A stretch of 64,000 nt of DNA from Trichomonas vaginalis G3 (taxonomy: Eukaryota > Parabasalia > Trichomonadida > Trichomonadidae), in assembly GCF_026262505.1 (NCBI RefSeq), contig NC_067206.1, positions 6,662,879 to 6,726,878 of the forward strand, read 5' to 3'. How positions within the stretch are numbered: the stretch's first letter is position 1; each line of letters begins with the position of its first letter. Both the position numbers and the translations under genes were made by a program. The notes below the pieces were generated by a model. That model did not search any database and had not been told where the DNA came from. It was given only the letters and a program-made list of their open reading frames with translations. Shown here in pieces: positions 8,357 to 18,599 of this stretch.

Positions 8357-9777
8357 TTATTGTGCACCTTCTTGAATAAGAAGATTCATGATCTTTTTAT
8401 AGTTTTCATTTTCGTTTTGTTTTTCTTTTGCATAATCAAGTGGAGTTTTTCTATTCTTGTTTTTATCACTAAGATTAACATGAATTGAAACTAAATATTC
8501 AACAACATCAAAATGACCTTCTAACGTTGCCCAATGAAGAGAAGAGTTATTATCACCTGTTTTATCATTTTTATTACATCCGCATTGAATGAAATATTTA
8601 ACTAATTCAAGATGACCTCTTTTTGATGCAACAATTAATGGAGAAAATCCATGTCTATCTTTTTTATCTGGATCTCCCCCAGCTGAAACAAGATATTTAA
8701 CAGTTTCAAGATGACCATTTAATGATGCCAAGTAAGTACAATTAGCATTATCGGTTTGTTTAGAGTTTACATCGCAACCAATACTGTTCAAATATTTAAC
8801 TGTTTCAAGATGACCTTTTGTGATGCCAAAAGAATTGCATTATATCCTTTAGTTATTTGCCAATTTTTGTCAATACCAATTTCAATTAAATATTTCACAA
8901 TTTCAAGATGTCCATTTAATGATGCTATAAGCAAACAATTATTTCCGCCTTTATTAACTGCATCTTTGTCACAACCTCCTTCAATAAGAGACTTTGTCAA
9001 TTCAAGATCTCCTTTATAACATGCATAAAGAAGTGGAGTGGATCCAAATCTATTTCTCTTTTCACTTAATCCAACTGCACACGAAATTGACATTTTCAGT
9101 TTATCGCCTTCATCTGAAAGTTGTTTAAGGAAATTGTAAACTGTATCAAAATTAGAATTAGAACGTAATTCAGAAATTTTTGCAAATTCACTGATTGATT
9201 GACGTAATTTGTCATTATCATTTTTGAGTGTTAAGATTTCATTTTCTAATTGATCATTCTTATTTTTGAGATTTCGAATTTCGGTTTGGAAATTCGAAAC
9301 TTCTTGAGAATTCGTAATGCATTCCGTCTTGTATTTATATAAAAAGTCAATTAAGCTACCAGATGATTTAAGTTTAAGAATATCTTTGTAAGTTTTGAGA
9401 ACGTTAAGTGCATCTTCAAATGAACTTATAGAAACAGCGCACTTTCGAACAATGTTATATAGTTTGGATGAATTATATTTTGATTTACCCTGCGAAAGGA
9501 GAGTTTTGAAGGTAGTTGAATCTAGATTTGTTTTCTCTAAAACTTTTGGGATGTCTTCTTTTTCAACGACATCATAAAAGTTGTCTTGATCAATGAATGT
9601 TTGAATATTTTTAGCAAAATAGTCAAGATCAACAGTAAGACCGCCACTCATCAAGAAAATTAAAAAGTTGTAAACTGCGAGATAAAAGGCGTAAGTATTC
9701 AATTTTGAATAGTTTACATCATTTTTTAATGCCTTATTGGCAACAATATGCTCGGCTTTGCAATTCTTGCCGTCCAT
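8357..9777 (-). pseudogene. Ankyrin-repeat protein with coiled-coil head, one frameshift
   Basis: Trichomonad ankyrin family. Residues 1-200 are a helical head typical of the family (ending FKTLLSQGKSKYN..., then a conserved FEDALNVLK segment), followed by a coiled coil (about 175-205), then ankyrin repeats (GSTPLLYACYKGDLELTKSL, NGHLEIVKYL) to the end. The reading frame shifts once near 8800-8815 in an A run; repeats continue in the next frame to 8357. This may be a real lesion or a sequencing slip. The start may be 9777 or the inner ATG at 9651, whose sequence (SGGLTVDLDYFA) matches the start of the relic at 56118. Likely a cytosolic protein-binding scaffold. Confidence 0.75.
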
Positions 9778-10078
9778 AAACGCAAATATTGCTCATCACG
9801 AATTGCCAAGCTTGGCAATTCTTGGATGTGGGAAGTTTTGAAAAAAAATAGTAAATTTTGCATTATTTAAGTATGAAAGAAGCAAAAGAATGCTATATTT
9901 TAGTTTCTATATATTTTTGAAATAAAATGGTGGCATTATTGAAGATTGAGAAAAATTTCAAATAATATAGAGTGTTTGCATATGTATAGTATCCATTGAA
10001 TATCTTCAAGGCAGGCTCATTATCAAAAAGTAAAAGATCATAAATATATAATAAGTAATTTACAATGATAAAATTAGT
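9778..10078. other. AT-rich spacer with 20-bp palindrome
   Basis: Holds a perfect palindrome AATTGCCAAGCTTGGCAATT at 9801-9820, about 25 bases upstream of the ankyrin frame, otherwise AT-rich and featureless. Confidence 0.5.
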
Positions 10079-13000
10079 TCATGGTTCGTATCTAAGTTTT
10101 GTCAACTGCAAACAGATATCGCAGTCTATGGATATGCATTCTATATCATCAAATCTACAATTCCTGCACTGTTCACATTTAGACAAATATTCGTTTTTGA
10201 GACTTTTATCAGCCTTTTTGATGCCAGTTTTTCTATTTTTCTTATTAAATTCTTTCAAAAAATTAATCATTTTTTCAGTTTTTTCAACGTTGATCACCAT
10301 AAAAATTCTTTCAAGAGTAGGAATAATCAACTTTGTGACGTAGTAGTTATAATCTATTTCTTTTAAGCAACTAACAACATAAACAGGTTCATCAGCTCTT
10401 GAATACAAAGGATCAGTTAATTTCTTTCCTTTGTAAACCAAAAATCTTATTTTATCACCTTTTCCAAGTAAAATTTTCCTATCTCTTTCTATCATTTTCT
10501 TGGCAACTTCGCACTGAACTGTTTTAGTTCTGTATTCATTAATATTTTGGCCGAGTTGTTTCTGTATAATGAAATCACTCAAAGGAATCATTCCATTATA
10601 CATTTTTGTCATCATTTCTTTGACAAAATTAACACCATCATCAAAAGTTTTCTGTAAAATAATTGATAAACTCCGGAAAATTAAATCTTTCAGAAATTCA
10701 CAACTGTCACTTTTTTCTGTTTCAATTCCTTTTATATCAATTTCATTTGGCTGCAAATCCATTCTTATTCCTGCGTAATGTTTCTTTGAAAAGATAATGA
10801 AGTTCTTGTAGATCTTTTCAAGCCTAATTTTAACAGGATTTTCGAAAATTTTTTCGTTCATTTCCTCACAAATTTGTAAACTTTTCTGATAAACTGTCGA
10901 ATAATCGTCAGAACCGAAATTTACAAACAAAGAATCAGTATCACCATAGATTACATTGTAATTCTTTGTCTGCAAGAACTGCATTGCCATGTAATGATAA
11001 ACTCTTCCTTGTCTAGTAATTTCAGCTGAAATTTGGTCAATTCCAAATGTTTGGAACGAAGTAAATCCATAAACAGAGTTACAGACAATTTTGATTGCTT
11101 GTTGTCTGCAATCAAGCACTTCTATCTCTTTGAGTTTGTTCTCTTTCCTCAGTTCTTCGATTTGACTTTTGACTTCTTCCCTTGATTTCAACAAATCTTT
11201 CAAAATCTCTGGTAATATTCCTTCTCTCTTTTCTTTTGAAACAAACTTCAAAAATGGAATTTCATCCTTTTCTGATCCTTCAATCTGATGAACTTCAATT
11301 TCATCCAAATTGCTACTTTTATTCAAAATTTTGCTTTGATTTGTCAAATTGTCACTTTTTATCAAACTGTCAGTTTTATTTTCATCAACTATTATTTTAT
11401 TAATAGTTTGATTAATTTCACTTTTATTTTCATCAGCTAAAATTTGATTTGTCAAATTGTCACTTTTTGGTAAATTGTCACTTTTCAATAAATCATTACT
11501 TCTATTTTCATCAATTTTTGTTGAATTGTAATTTTGACTTGTGTCACTTTTTCGTAAATTGTCACTTTTCATTTGATTTTCAATTGAATTATTGTTATCA
11601 AAAGAATTGGAAATTTCTGAATCATTTTTGTTGAACAAATCCAATTCTTTCTGAATATTTTGTACTATTTCATCAGAATCAACATCTTTTCCGTGTTTCA
11701 ACAAATAATTACTTCTATAATACATTTTATTTGCAGCCAAATCGTCACTCTTTGGCAGACATGTTGAGAAACATATGTTTTTCGCTATAATCAATGAAGG
11801 ATAAAGAGATTGGAAGTCAAAAAATGAAGTGAAACTATTTTTGTAGTATTTATGTTCCGGCTCAATAACACTGCCTCCTCTTAATCCACTGCTATGGCTG
11901 TCATCATTGGAATTGATTACAAAGTTACGGGTGTGACACTTTTCCAAAATTTTTGACAAAACCATTTGAGTTGTTATTCTAAACGAACTTTGATACAAAC
12001 TAACAAATGTGATGCTAGACATCTGCACTGTGGACTCAACAAACTTGTAATGATCAATTAATTCAATCAAACCGTCTAACCGTTTCTGACAAACGTTGTA
12101 AACTAGTTTACATGGCAGATTTTGTGAAAAAGTTGGATTTTTTAAGGTTGGAATTTCTTTGTTGAGTATTTCGTGGCAGTAACCTTCCAAAGTGTTTGAA
12201 GACCTTTGTTTTATGAACTCTGGGTATTGAATGAATGATAAAAACTCACGTCCAACGATATTCAGAGATTTATTAACAGATCTTCCGGAAGAAGTCTTGA
12301 ATAATGATAGATATCGCTTTCCAAATGATATAATTATGTCTGGATCAGTGTCATCTATGAATTTGGAGAAAGATTTCATTAATTCTTCTGAATTTTCAAA
12401 AAAGTAACAGTTTTGAAGGTCTGGTTCTGGTTTATTCACTATAAATGATGGTTTGCAGATCTCTTTGTTTCCTTCTTTGATGATTGCTGTTGCATTTATT
12501 TGTTTTTCATTCTTATCAAGGAAAAAATCGTAAATCATGACTCTAATGTTAGGAATTTCGGCATTAAATGGTGTAACACATAGTTCTTCGTAGTTTATTT
12601 CAAGTTCAACTGTTGTTGTTGTGATTCTTTCTTTGATTGGAACTAATTTGTAGTTAGATGGACTGTAATCTATCCATATTCCTGTGTGGATACCTGTTTC
12701 GGTTCCAAATCGTGTGGTTGTTGTGATGTAATGTTCATATGGAATTACAAGGCCTTCGAATGCTTCAATTGAGTCATCAACACTGTGTAAATCATTGTAA
12801 TCCTTAGTGTATACTTTGATATATTGTGATTTTTCTTCTTCGTAAGCAATAAAGTTGTATTTTTCGACAATTTCCATTTTAACGATAGAATAATGGAATG
12901 TAGTTAATGCTTTAGAGATTGCCTCATCAATTAACTCATTGTTAACCGTTTTTTGTCCGAAATATTTTAAATAATAAAATGGAAGAAAATTTTTGACGCG

Positions 13001-13225
13001 AATACATATAGATCTTTGTTCATTATCAGTGCCAAATATGAGTATTTCGTTTTGACTTTTAAGAAATTGCTCTGAATTTACATCAATTTGGGTAGATAGG
13101 AATTGTTCCACTTTTAAAACAAAAATTTTTGTATCATTCTTAGGATTGGTTCGATTCCTAATCCATTCGGATGGAAATGATGGTGGATGGAAGTTTTGGG
13201 CACGCTCAAGTTCTTCACTTAACAT
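10079..13225 (-). CDS. REV3-like catalytic subunit of DNA polymerase zeta, 1048 residues
   Basis: B-family DNA polymerase. Motif A is DFQSLYPSLIIAKNICFSTC with the catalytic Asp at 470; motif B is KIVCNSVYGF near 712-722; motif C is YGDTDS at 760-765. The C terminus has a Cys cluster (CEQCRNC...ECISIDC, about 1015-1037) matching the iron-sulphur-type CysB module. FQSLYPS...CFSTC and this Cys spacing fit REV3 better than polymerase delta. The proofreading exonuclease acidic residues are not visible (YDFFLD in place of DxE; the DPDIIISFG segment remains), as in REV3. Residues about 520-640 are an insert of KSDNL-type repeats. Role: translesion extension opposite damaged bases in the nucleus. 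It lies outside both virus-like elements and is a host gene. Confidence 0.8.
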   Translation of the reverse strand: MLSEELERAQNFHPPSFPSEWIRNRTNPKNDTKIFVLKVEQFLSTQIDVNSEQFLKSQNEILIFGTDNEQRSICIRVKNFLPFYYLKYFGQKTVNNELIDEAISKALTTFHYSIVKMEIVEKYNFIAYEEEKSQYIKVYTKDYNDLHSVDDSIEAFEGLVIPYEHYITTTTRFGTETGIHTGIWIDYSPSNYKLVPIKERITTTTVELEINYEELCVTPFNAEIPNIRVMIYDFFLDKNEKQINATAIIKEGNKEICKPSFIVNKPEPDLQNCYFFENSEELMKSFSKFIDDTDPDIIISFGKRYLSLFKTSSGRSVNKSLNIVGREFLSFIQYPEFIKQRSSNTLEGYCHEILNKEIPTLKNPTFSQNLPCKLVYNVCQKRLDGLIELIDHYKFVESTVQMSSITFVSLYQSSFRITTQMVLSKILEKCHTRNFVINSNDDSHSSGLRGGSVIEPEHKYYKNSFTSFFDFQSLYPSLIIAKNICFSTCLPKSDDLAANKMYYRSNYLLKHGKDVDSDEIVQNIQKELDLFNKNDSEISNSFDNNNSIENQMKSDNLRKSDTSQNYNSTKIDENRSNDLLKSDNLPKSDNLTNQILADENKSEINQTINKIIVDENKTDSLIKSDNLTNQSKILNKSSNLDEIEVHQIEGSEKDEIPFLKFVSKEKREGILPEILKDLLKSREEVKSQIEELRKENKLKEIEVLDCRQQAIKIVCNSVYGFTSFQTFGIDQISAEITRQGRVYHYMAMQFLQTKNYNVIYGDTDSLFVNFGSDDYSTVYQKSLQICEEMNEKIFENPVKIRLEKIYKNFIIFSKKHYAGIRMDLQPNEIDIKGIETEKSDSCEFLKDLIFRSLSIILQKTFDDGVNFVKEMMTKMYNGMIPLSDFIIQKQLGQNINEYRTKTVQCEVAKKMIERDRKILLGKGDKIRFLVYKGKKLTDPLYSRADEPVYVVSCLKEIDYNYYVTKLIIPTLERIFMVINVEKTEKMINFLKEFNKKNRKTGIKKADKSLKNEYLSKCEQCRNCRFDDIECISIDCDICLQLTKLRYEP

Positions 13226-16200
13226 AAATTTGACAAAAATACCAAAGTTTCAGAGAGCATTCAATTATTTTGAAAAGGTGGAATAAATTTCTGAAATCCA
13301 GCTTATTTTTCTAAATTAAGATTTCAAATTAATTGATTTATTTGATTTCAGTAAGGATGTCAATTTGGAAGAAAAGTGAGAAAATTCCTAAAATGCTAAA
13401 AATGAATTTTCCAAACGTGCTTTTTTATCTCATTTTTTTGATTTTGAAAAAAATTTGGAGAGAAGAACTCTTCGTTTTTGAATTTTGTCACGATGGGTTT
13501 AAAGTATATTAGACACATGTATTGATATTACTATTTTTGTATATTTTGAGAGAAAATCCCTAAAAAGTGAGAAAATCTGAGACGGTTTGAGAAAATATAT
13601 AAACTATTGAAAATTTGAATTAAACTTCTAATTTGGAAAAAAGAAATTTGGAAAGAAGAAAATTCAAAAATCGAGATTTAGACTCAGTATCAAATGCAGA
13701 ACAAAATATTTCTTCATATGAAGGAAAAAAATTTTCTTGTGAAGAAATAGAGTTTTTAAAATTTTATTGTATGTAATGAAATAAACAAATATTAAAATTA
13801 TTTTTTGATAACAAGAAAATTCCCAACAGAAAATATTTGAGACAAAGAAAAAAAGAAAATTGAAAAATATTACTCTCCTTTACATTTCATGAGATTTTCA
13901 ATTTATTTTCATAAAATTGACAATTTTATACGTTTAGATGAAAATAAGTGATTTTGCTTGAAATAAAAATTATTGTTTGTTTACAGCTATCAAATAGATT
14001 TTTGCTATTTTGATTAAAATTTATTAATCAAATTAATAATTTTTTTTCTAAATATCTTAAATATCTGGATCACTCACTGATACGATGAATTAAACGATAA
14101 AAATAATACAAACTCAACTAAGTTTCCTGTCTTTCAACCAAAAAATATTATGCAATTTAAATTAAATTGTTTATTCAAAGATAAAACAAAGATAAAGTAA
14201 TTATAATTATCATATACTTTATGAATAACTCTCTAATTGGATAAGATTTTCGTACAAATATTTTTATTAATATCGATAAGAATATGTTTACCTACTATCA
14301 CCATATGTCGATAAACGAAAGTAGAGTGATTTTTATCATCGAAACTTTTTAAAAGCTGTAAGCAGGAAGTAATAATCTTGTTTTTTCTGAGTTAGTTGTA
14401 GAACTATTGATGCCGAGTTATCATTGTGATGCAGAAGGATATCAATGTACTGACTGAAGGATATGAATTGAATTGAATTTTATTGAATTTCAATTTGATC
14501 AAAATTTGTTGAAATGATATGAATGTGTCAACTTCTGTATCATTCTCCTTCACTCCTTCCTTATTCTTTCGAGAACGAAGCTAGCTCAGCTTTCGCTGAG
14601 CGAATTGACACTTTTCATGCCCTAAACGTACATACTCTCAAATTTATCGAAAAAATTAATACCACCTAAACTAGTATATTCTTATTTTAAATATGATATT
14701 ATCCTTATATTCCACACTAAAATTCATTTAAATCAACTTTTAAAAAAAGTTCGAATCCTGCGCATCTCACTTTTTAAATTTTCCAAATGGAAAATTATAT
14801 TCTCCTAAAGAAAGGTAGTCTCACGAAAATACGTTATTTTCCCGATGCCTTGGAAGCAGCTTTGCAGGTTACCCGTAAGGTAACCAGTAGAAGTTTCTGA
14901 GCAAGGATGAAGAAGATTAAAGAGCCTTTTTATTGCAAACGCTATATTTGTAAGTGTCTTTGTAGAACTTCTCATAAATTCAAAGATTTCCAAAAACGAA
15001 TTTTTCGATTTTGATATAATAAATGATATTTAAACAAATTATAGATGTGTTTGCAATTAAAAAAATCCGAGTTAACTACAATATCTTCAATTTTTGTCGT
15101 TCACTTTTTCATGTCATACTGATAGCAAGAATACTCACCCAATTTGGTTACACTTCATGATAGTTTGAAGTAAAAAAAGGCCACAGTTTTTTTTATTTGA
15201 TATCGTTATCTAAATTTTGTACAGAAATGAAATAAATTATAATATGAAACGTGTGTTATTATGCTTATTGGGAAACAATCCAATACTTATGTCTGAATGA
15301 AATGATTATTTCTACGAGATTTTTCATATTCAGCTAATAATGCTATCAAAATCAAATAACAATAAAAAGTTATTTTGTACATAATGTAACTTAATCTTTA
15401 ATACTATATAGAACTTCGAAATACGACTAAACGGTGCGAGTTACGCGATTAAATACCTTTTTTTCGATCGAAACTTGAAAGTGAGGATAACTCAATGAGC
15501 AGGGGTATGGGTTCGACTTTTTCTATTGGGCAACTATTTTTTTCTTTTCATTGTTTCAGCATTTTTTTATGCGATTATGCATAATTATTTGATTTCCTAT
15601 ATATTCAATAATAAATTTGTTCCGAACTCTTAACAAATAAATAAATTTTTAGAATATTTAAATTTATAGCGAGAGAGGGTCAAAGTTGCTATTTGTCACT
15701 TTTCCACAAGAATATAATGGGGAAAAAGTTATCATATAGTTGATCTCATTCACTGAGGTGAGAGATGCATGTAGTGTAATATGTAATGGGATAAACAGTG
15801 GGATTGCTGTTCTAAGTCCTAGGTTCGAGACACATTGGCTTCATTTTTCTCTTTTTTATTGACGTAAACTATTCAATTTTTGTGTTCTCCATTCAAATTT
15901 CAGAATTTTTTTTGCAGATTTCACGCTACATTCGAAGTTACCTTTTGTAACAACCACCACTGCCTACGAAAGACGAAAGTGTGTCACGATTTCACCCGGA
16001 AATCCGACGGTTGTTTAAGAGTATGCACTTTTGTCACCTACTCAATTTATAGCTCCCTACATTAATATAAAGTGTTCGAATAGTTCATATATAGTTTCTT
16101 TAAAATAATTTGTTTCATTTTAAATTGGTTTGGCACAATGCTTGACATAACATGCACAAAGCTATGCCATTTTAAAATATGTATATCAATCAAGCCGATT

Positions 16201-16847
16201 AAGTCCATCCTAAACGAAAATCATCGATACTCATGAATTTATGATAGTCGTTCTTGATATAATTGCGCGTTTTAAAAAAATGCTTACTTTTGAACACAGA
16301 ACTTATCTATCCATATTTATCAATGAAAGTTTATAAGATGCATTAATGACAAAACCTTACTTTATCAATTATAATCTTATCGTAAATTTCAAACTACAAT
16401 ACTGTGGGGCAAATATTAAATAACCACTATGTTGCGGATTTTATGTAAGTTTGCAAACTGTAAAATGTAATTAAACACAAATAAAAAAAAATGTAAATTT
16501 TAATCGAGAAATTTAGCAATCTTGAAAGCCTTGATCGGCATCTTTTACAAGATGTCAGTAATGCATATTCAATAACTATGAAAATCTAGCCAAGCATGGA
16601 TTTTTTTCGAAAAAAAATTATATTAAATTTCATTTTTCATTCTTTATACAAGTTTTAACCTTTGGTGCAATTATATCCTATCGCAAATGCATTATTGACG
16701 TTATTACTTGGATACTTCTTCATAACGCTAAATCTTCAAATTAGTTATGTGTTTGTTACTAATAGAAGTTGGAAAGGTATTAAAAAAGGAAATGTTAATA
16801 AATATACATGTTTAATTAAAAAACAAACAAGAATAAATTAAATAATT
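13226..16847. other. 3.6 kb AT-rich region without genes
   Basis: No convincing ORF on either strand. Contains a 7-bp-stem hairpin (14584-14601) and isolated GTTCGA-type motifs (near 14755, 15510, 15822) that resemble tRNA B boxes but have no pairing arms. Reads as non-coding or decayed DNA. Confidence 0.6.
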
Positions 16848-17197
16848 TTATTTCTTAGGAAAGTCTAAGTTTTGTAATAGATAAATTGCTTTTTGTGTCT
16901 CTTCTTCATCAATTTCTGGATGTTGATTCTCAGGTGGCGGACTAATTAAAACATCATGGGCAATATCAAACCCTTGTTTTAGTTCGTTGGCAGAAGGAAA
17001 ATGATCTTCTTGTATTGGCGTTATTAATGATTGAAAATCATCAGTTGATTCTGCATTTTGGGAATTTTCCAAATTTTCATTTGGAAAATTTGAATTTTGA
17101 GATTGAATTCCTTGAGATGTAGAATCTGTAGTTGTAGAGTTTTCTGTAGAAGAAGAGGAATTTGAGTTTGCGAATTGTAGTATGTCATTGAAATTCT
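16848..17197 (-). pseudogene. 3' part of host gene interrupted by element B
   Basis: A minus-strand frame runs from the insertion point to a stop at 16848, Ser/Thr/Asn/Gln-rich then acidic, ending with a Leu-rich segment (QKAIYLLQNLDFPKK). The other half continues on the far side of element B at 39093-39295. The 5-bp duplication ATTCT (17193-17197) is its last stretch before the element. The product is unrecognised; composition suggests a disordered, possibly regulatory protein. Confidence 0.55.
17193..17197. repeat. Target-site duplication of element B, left (ATTCT)
   Basis: ATTCT precedes the AG that starts the element at 17198; the same five bases follow the closing CT at 39093-39097. Polintons are known for short 5-6-bp duplications and AG...CT ends. 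Confidence 0.8.
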
Positions 17198-17875
17198 AGT
17201 TAGTATACATATCTTGGGTACGGAGGCACTGCGCGCCTCCTTACCCTTGATATGTGAATTTGACACTTTACAAAACCGCTAACGTATATTTTACAACACA
17301 AACGACAACACTAACTTAACCTTAAATATTTACAAAGCCGCCAACCACTTCACCTCACTAATGTAAAAAATAAACGTTCTCACTTACAAAAGTATTGCAA
17401 CTCTTCCCATTGCTGTGCTTCACATAACAGCTCATAATCTTCTGACTCACTTTCTTCTTCATATAGGTCAAAATCACTGTCATAGTTTATACCTGTAAGT
17501 TTTGACAAAGCTAATGAAACACGCTTACCGTTTGTATCTATTGCTTTTATATATCTCCCATTATGTTTGTTGTCATAAACGCTCAAACTAACTTTACCCT
17601 TTCTCCCTCGTATCTGATAGAATGTATTTTCACGAGGAACAAAGAACAAATTCTTGAACTCATGACCGTTGTAGTTTGTTATCTCAATAGTTTTCGTCAT
17701 TTATATAAAAATAAAATAAAAAATAAAATAAAAAATAAACTTAAAAATTAATGATATCACCACCCTCACACGTATGAAAACATCCATTTAAACTTAGGGT
17801 AGAAGGGTAGATCTAACCTCTTTTCTAACCTCTTTTCTAACCTGTTGAATTCATTGCTTTATAACTCTCTTCCTT
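17198..17875. repeat. Left terminal inverted repeat of element B (~678 bp)
   Basis: Matches 38417-39092 in inverted orientation with small length differences in A/T-rich tracts. It includes a whole small reading frame (17380-17700), so that gene exists in two copies. The inner limit is by eye (the AGAGAGTTATAAA motif is shared on both sides). Confidence 0.8.
17380..17700 (-). CDS. TIR-encoded small protein, 106 residues
   Basis: Lies wholly inside the left terminal repeat; a second copy lies in the right repeat (38591-38910). The head is beta-like with basic residues (YQIRGRKGKVSLSVYDNKHN); the tail is acidic and Gln/Glu-rich. The start has the context TTTTTATATAAATG. No family recognised. 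Being duplicated in the ends, it could act early or bind the ends, but that is inference. Confidence 0.5.
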   Translation of the reverse strand: MTKTIEITNYNGHEFKNLFFVPRENTFYQIRGRKGKVSLSVYDNKHNGRYIKAIDTNGKRVSLALSKLTGINYDSDFDLYEEESESEDYELLCEAQQWEELQYFCK

Positions 17876-18104
17876 TCTCCAACTCTTCTAACTTCTTCTT
17901 AAGTTCAGCAATGTTGTCCTCATGAAGTTTAATCTTCCTTAATATACCTTCTCTATCTAATGGTTGCTTTATCTTTCTAAACTGAACTCTACCATCCTTC
18001 ATAGTATGAATGTAAAAACCTTCTGGAATAGTTCCTGATTTAATGTATTCTACCAAAAACTTTTGTTTCATTGCTTCAGTGACTTTATTTGTCATTTCAA
18101 TCAA
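17859..18104 (-). CDS. Small coiled-coil protein, 81 residues
   Basis: Begins just inside the left terminal repeat. The first 45 residues look like a small mixed fold; residues about 48-80 form a Leu/Glu/Lys heptad coil (KLHEDNIAELKKKLEEL). No known family. It lies 39 bases from the membrane-type protein gene at 18144-18569. Confidence 0.45.
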   Translation of the reverse strand: MIEMTNKVTEAMKQKFLVEYIKSGTIPEGFYIHTMKDGRVQFRKIKQPLDREGILRKIKLHEDNIAELKKKLEELEKGREL

Positions 18105-18143
18105 ATAAAAATTTTAATATTAAATAAAAATAACGTTATTTTT

Positions 18144-18569
18144 TCAGTAAGGAAACGCAGGAGTTTTACGATTTATTTGAGGAGTAGGTTCTGGTTTAAA
18201 TGTTGGAGTCGGTTTAGGAGTTGACTTTTGAACAGGAGTTTGTACTTCCATAGGTTCAGGAGTCATTGAAGGTGTTGGAGTTTGTTTAACTTCAGCTACT
18301 TCAGTATTATTTACAACATTTGCTTTATTTCTTTTCAACATCATAACTGCTCCTGCTGTAGCTAGCAAACCTAGTGGGAGACCATATCTTATATAAGGAC
18401 TTGACCAAATGCTATTTTTGACAGGAGCTGGTGGAACACCTAACCTTGGTGAGACTGCTCTTTGCCATTGTGCAGCTCGTAAGAAATATTCAATAGGTGC
18501 TCCATAATCGTTTGGTAAAGTTTGTTTCATAGATGGTGAAGGTTCACGAGAGCTTGATGAAGAACTCAT
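18144..18569 (-). CDS. Single-membrane-span Pro/Thr-rich protein, 141 residues
   Basis: Ser-rich head, a polar 40-residue segment, one membrane-like stretch around residues 62-78 (YGLPLGLLATAGAVMML) followed by KRNK, then a Pro/Thr/Glu-rich tail. The start has the context TTATAAATG. A single-span protein beside a capsid gene may be a virion or entry protein. No family recognised. Confidence 0.5.
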   Translation of the reverse strand: MSSSSSSREPSPSMKQTLPNDYGAPIEYFLRAAQWQRAVSPRLGVPPAPVKNSIWSSPYIRYGLPLGLLATAGAVMMLKRNKANVVNNTEVAEVKQTPTPSMTPEPMEVQTPVQKSTPKPTPTFKPEPTPQINRKTPAFPY

Positions 18570-18599
18570 TTATAAGCTTTAAAAATAAACGTTCATCCT

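Noticed and set aside
10079-13225. Polinton protein-primed DNA polymerase
   Set aside because: Motif A and the Cys cluster fit REV3, and the gene lies outside the terminal repeats of element B.
14750-15830. tRNA genes from GTTCGA motifs
   Set aside because: Neither the T arm nor the acceptor pairs; no A box at tRNA spacing.
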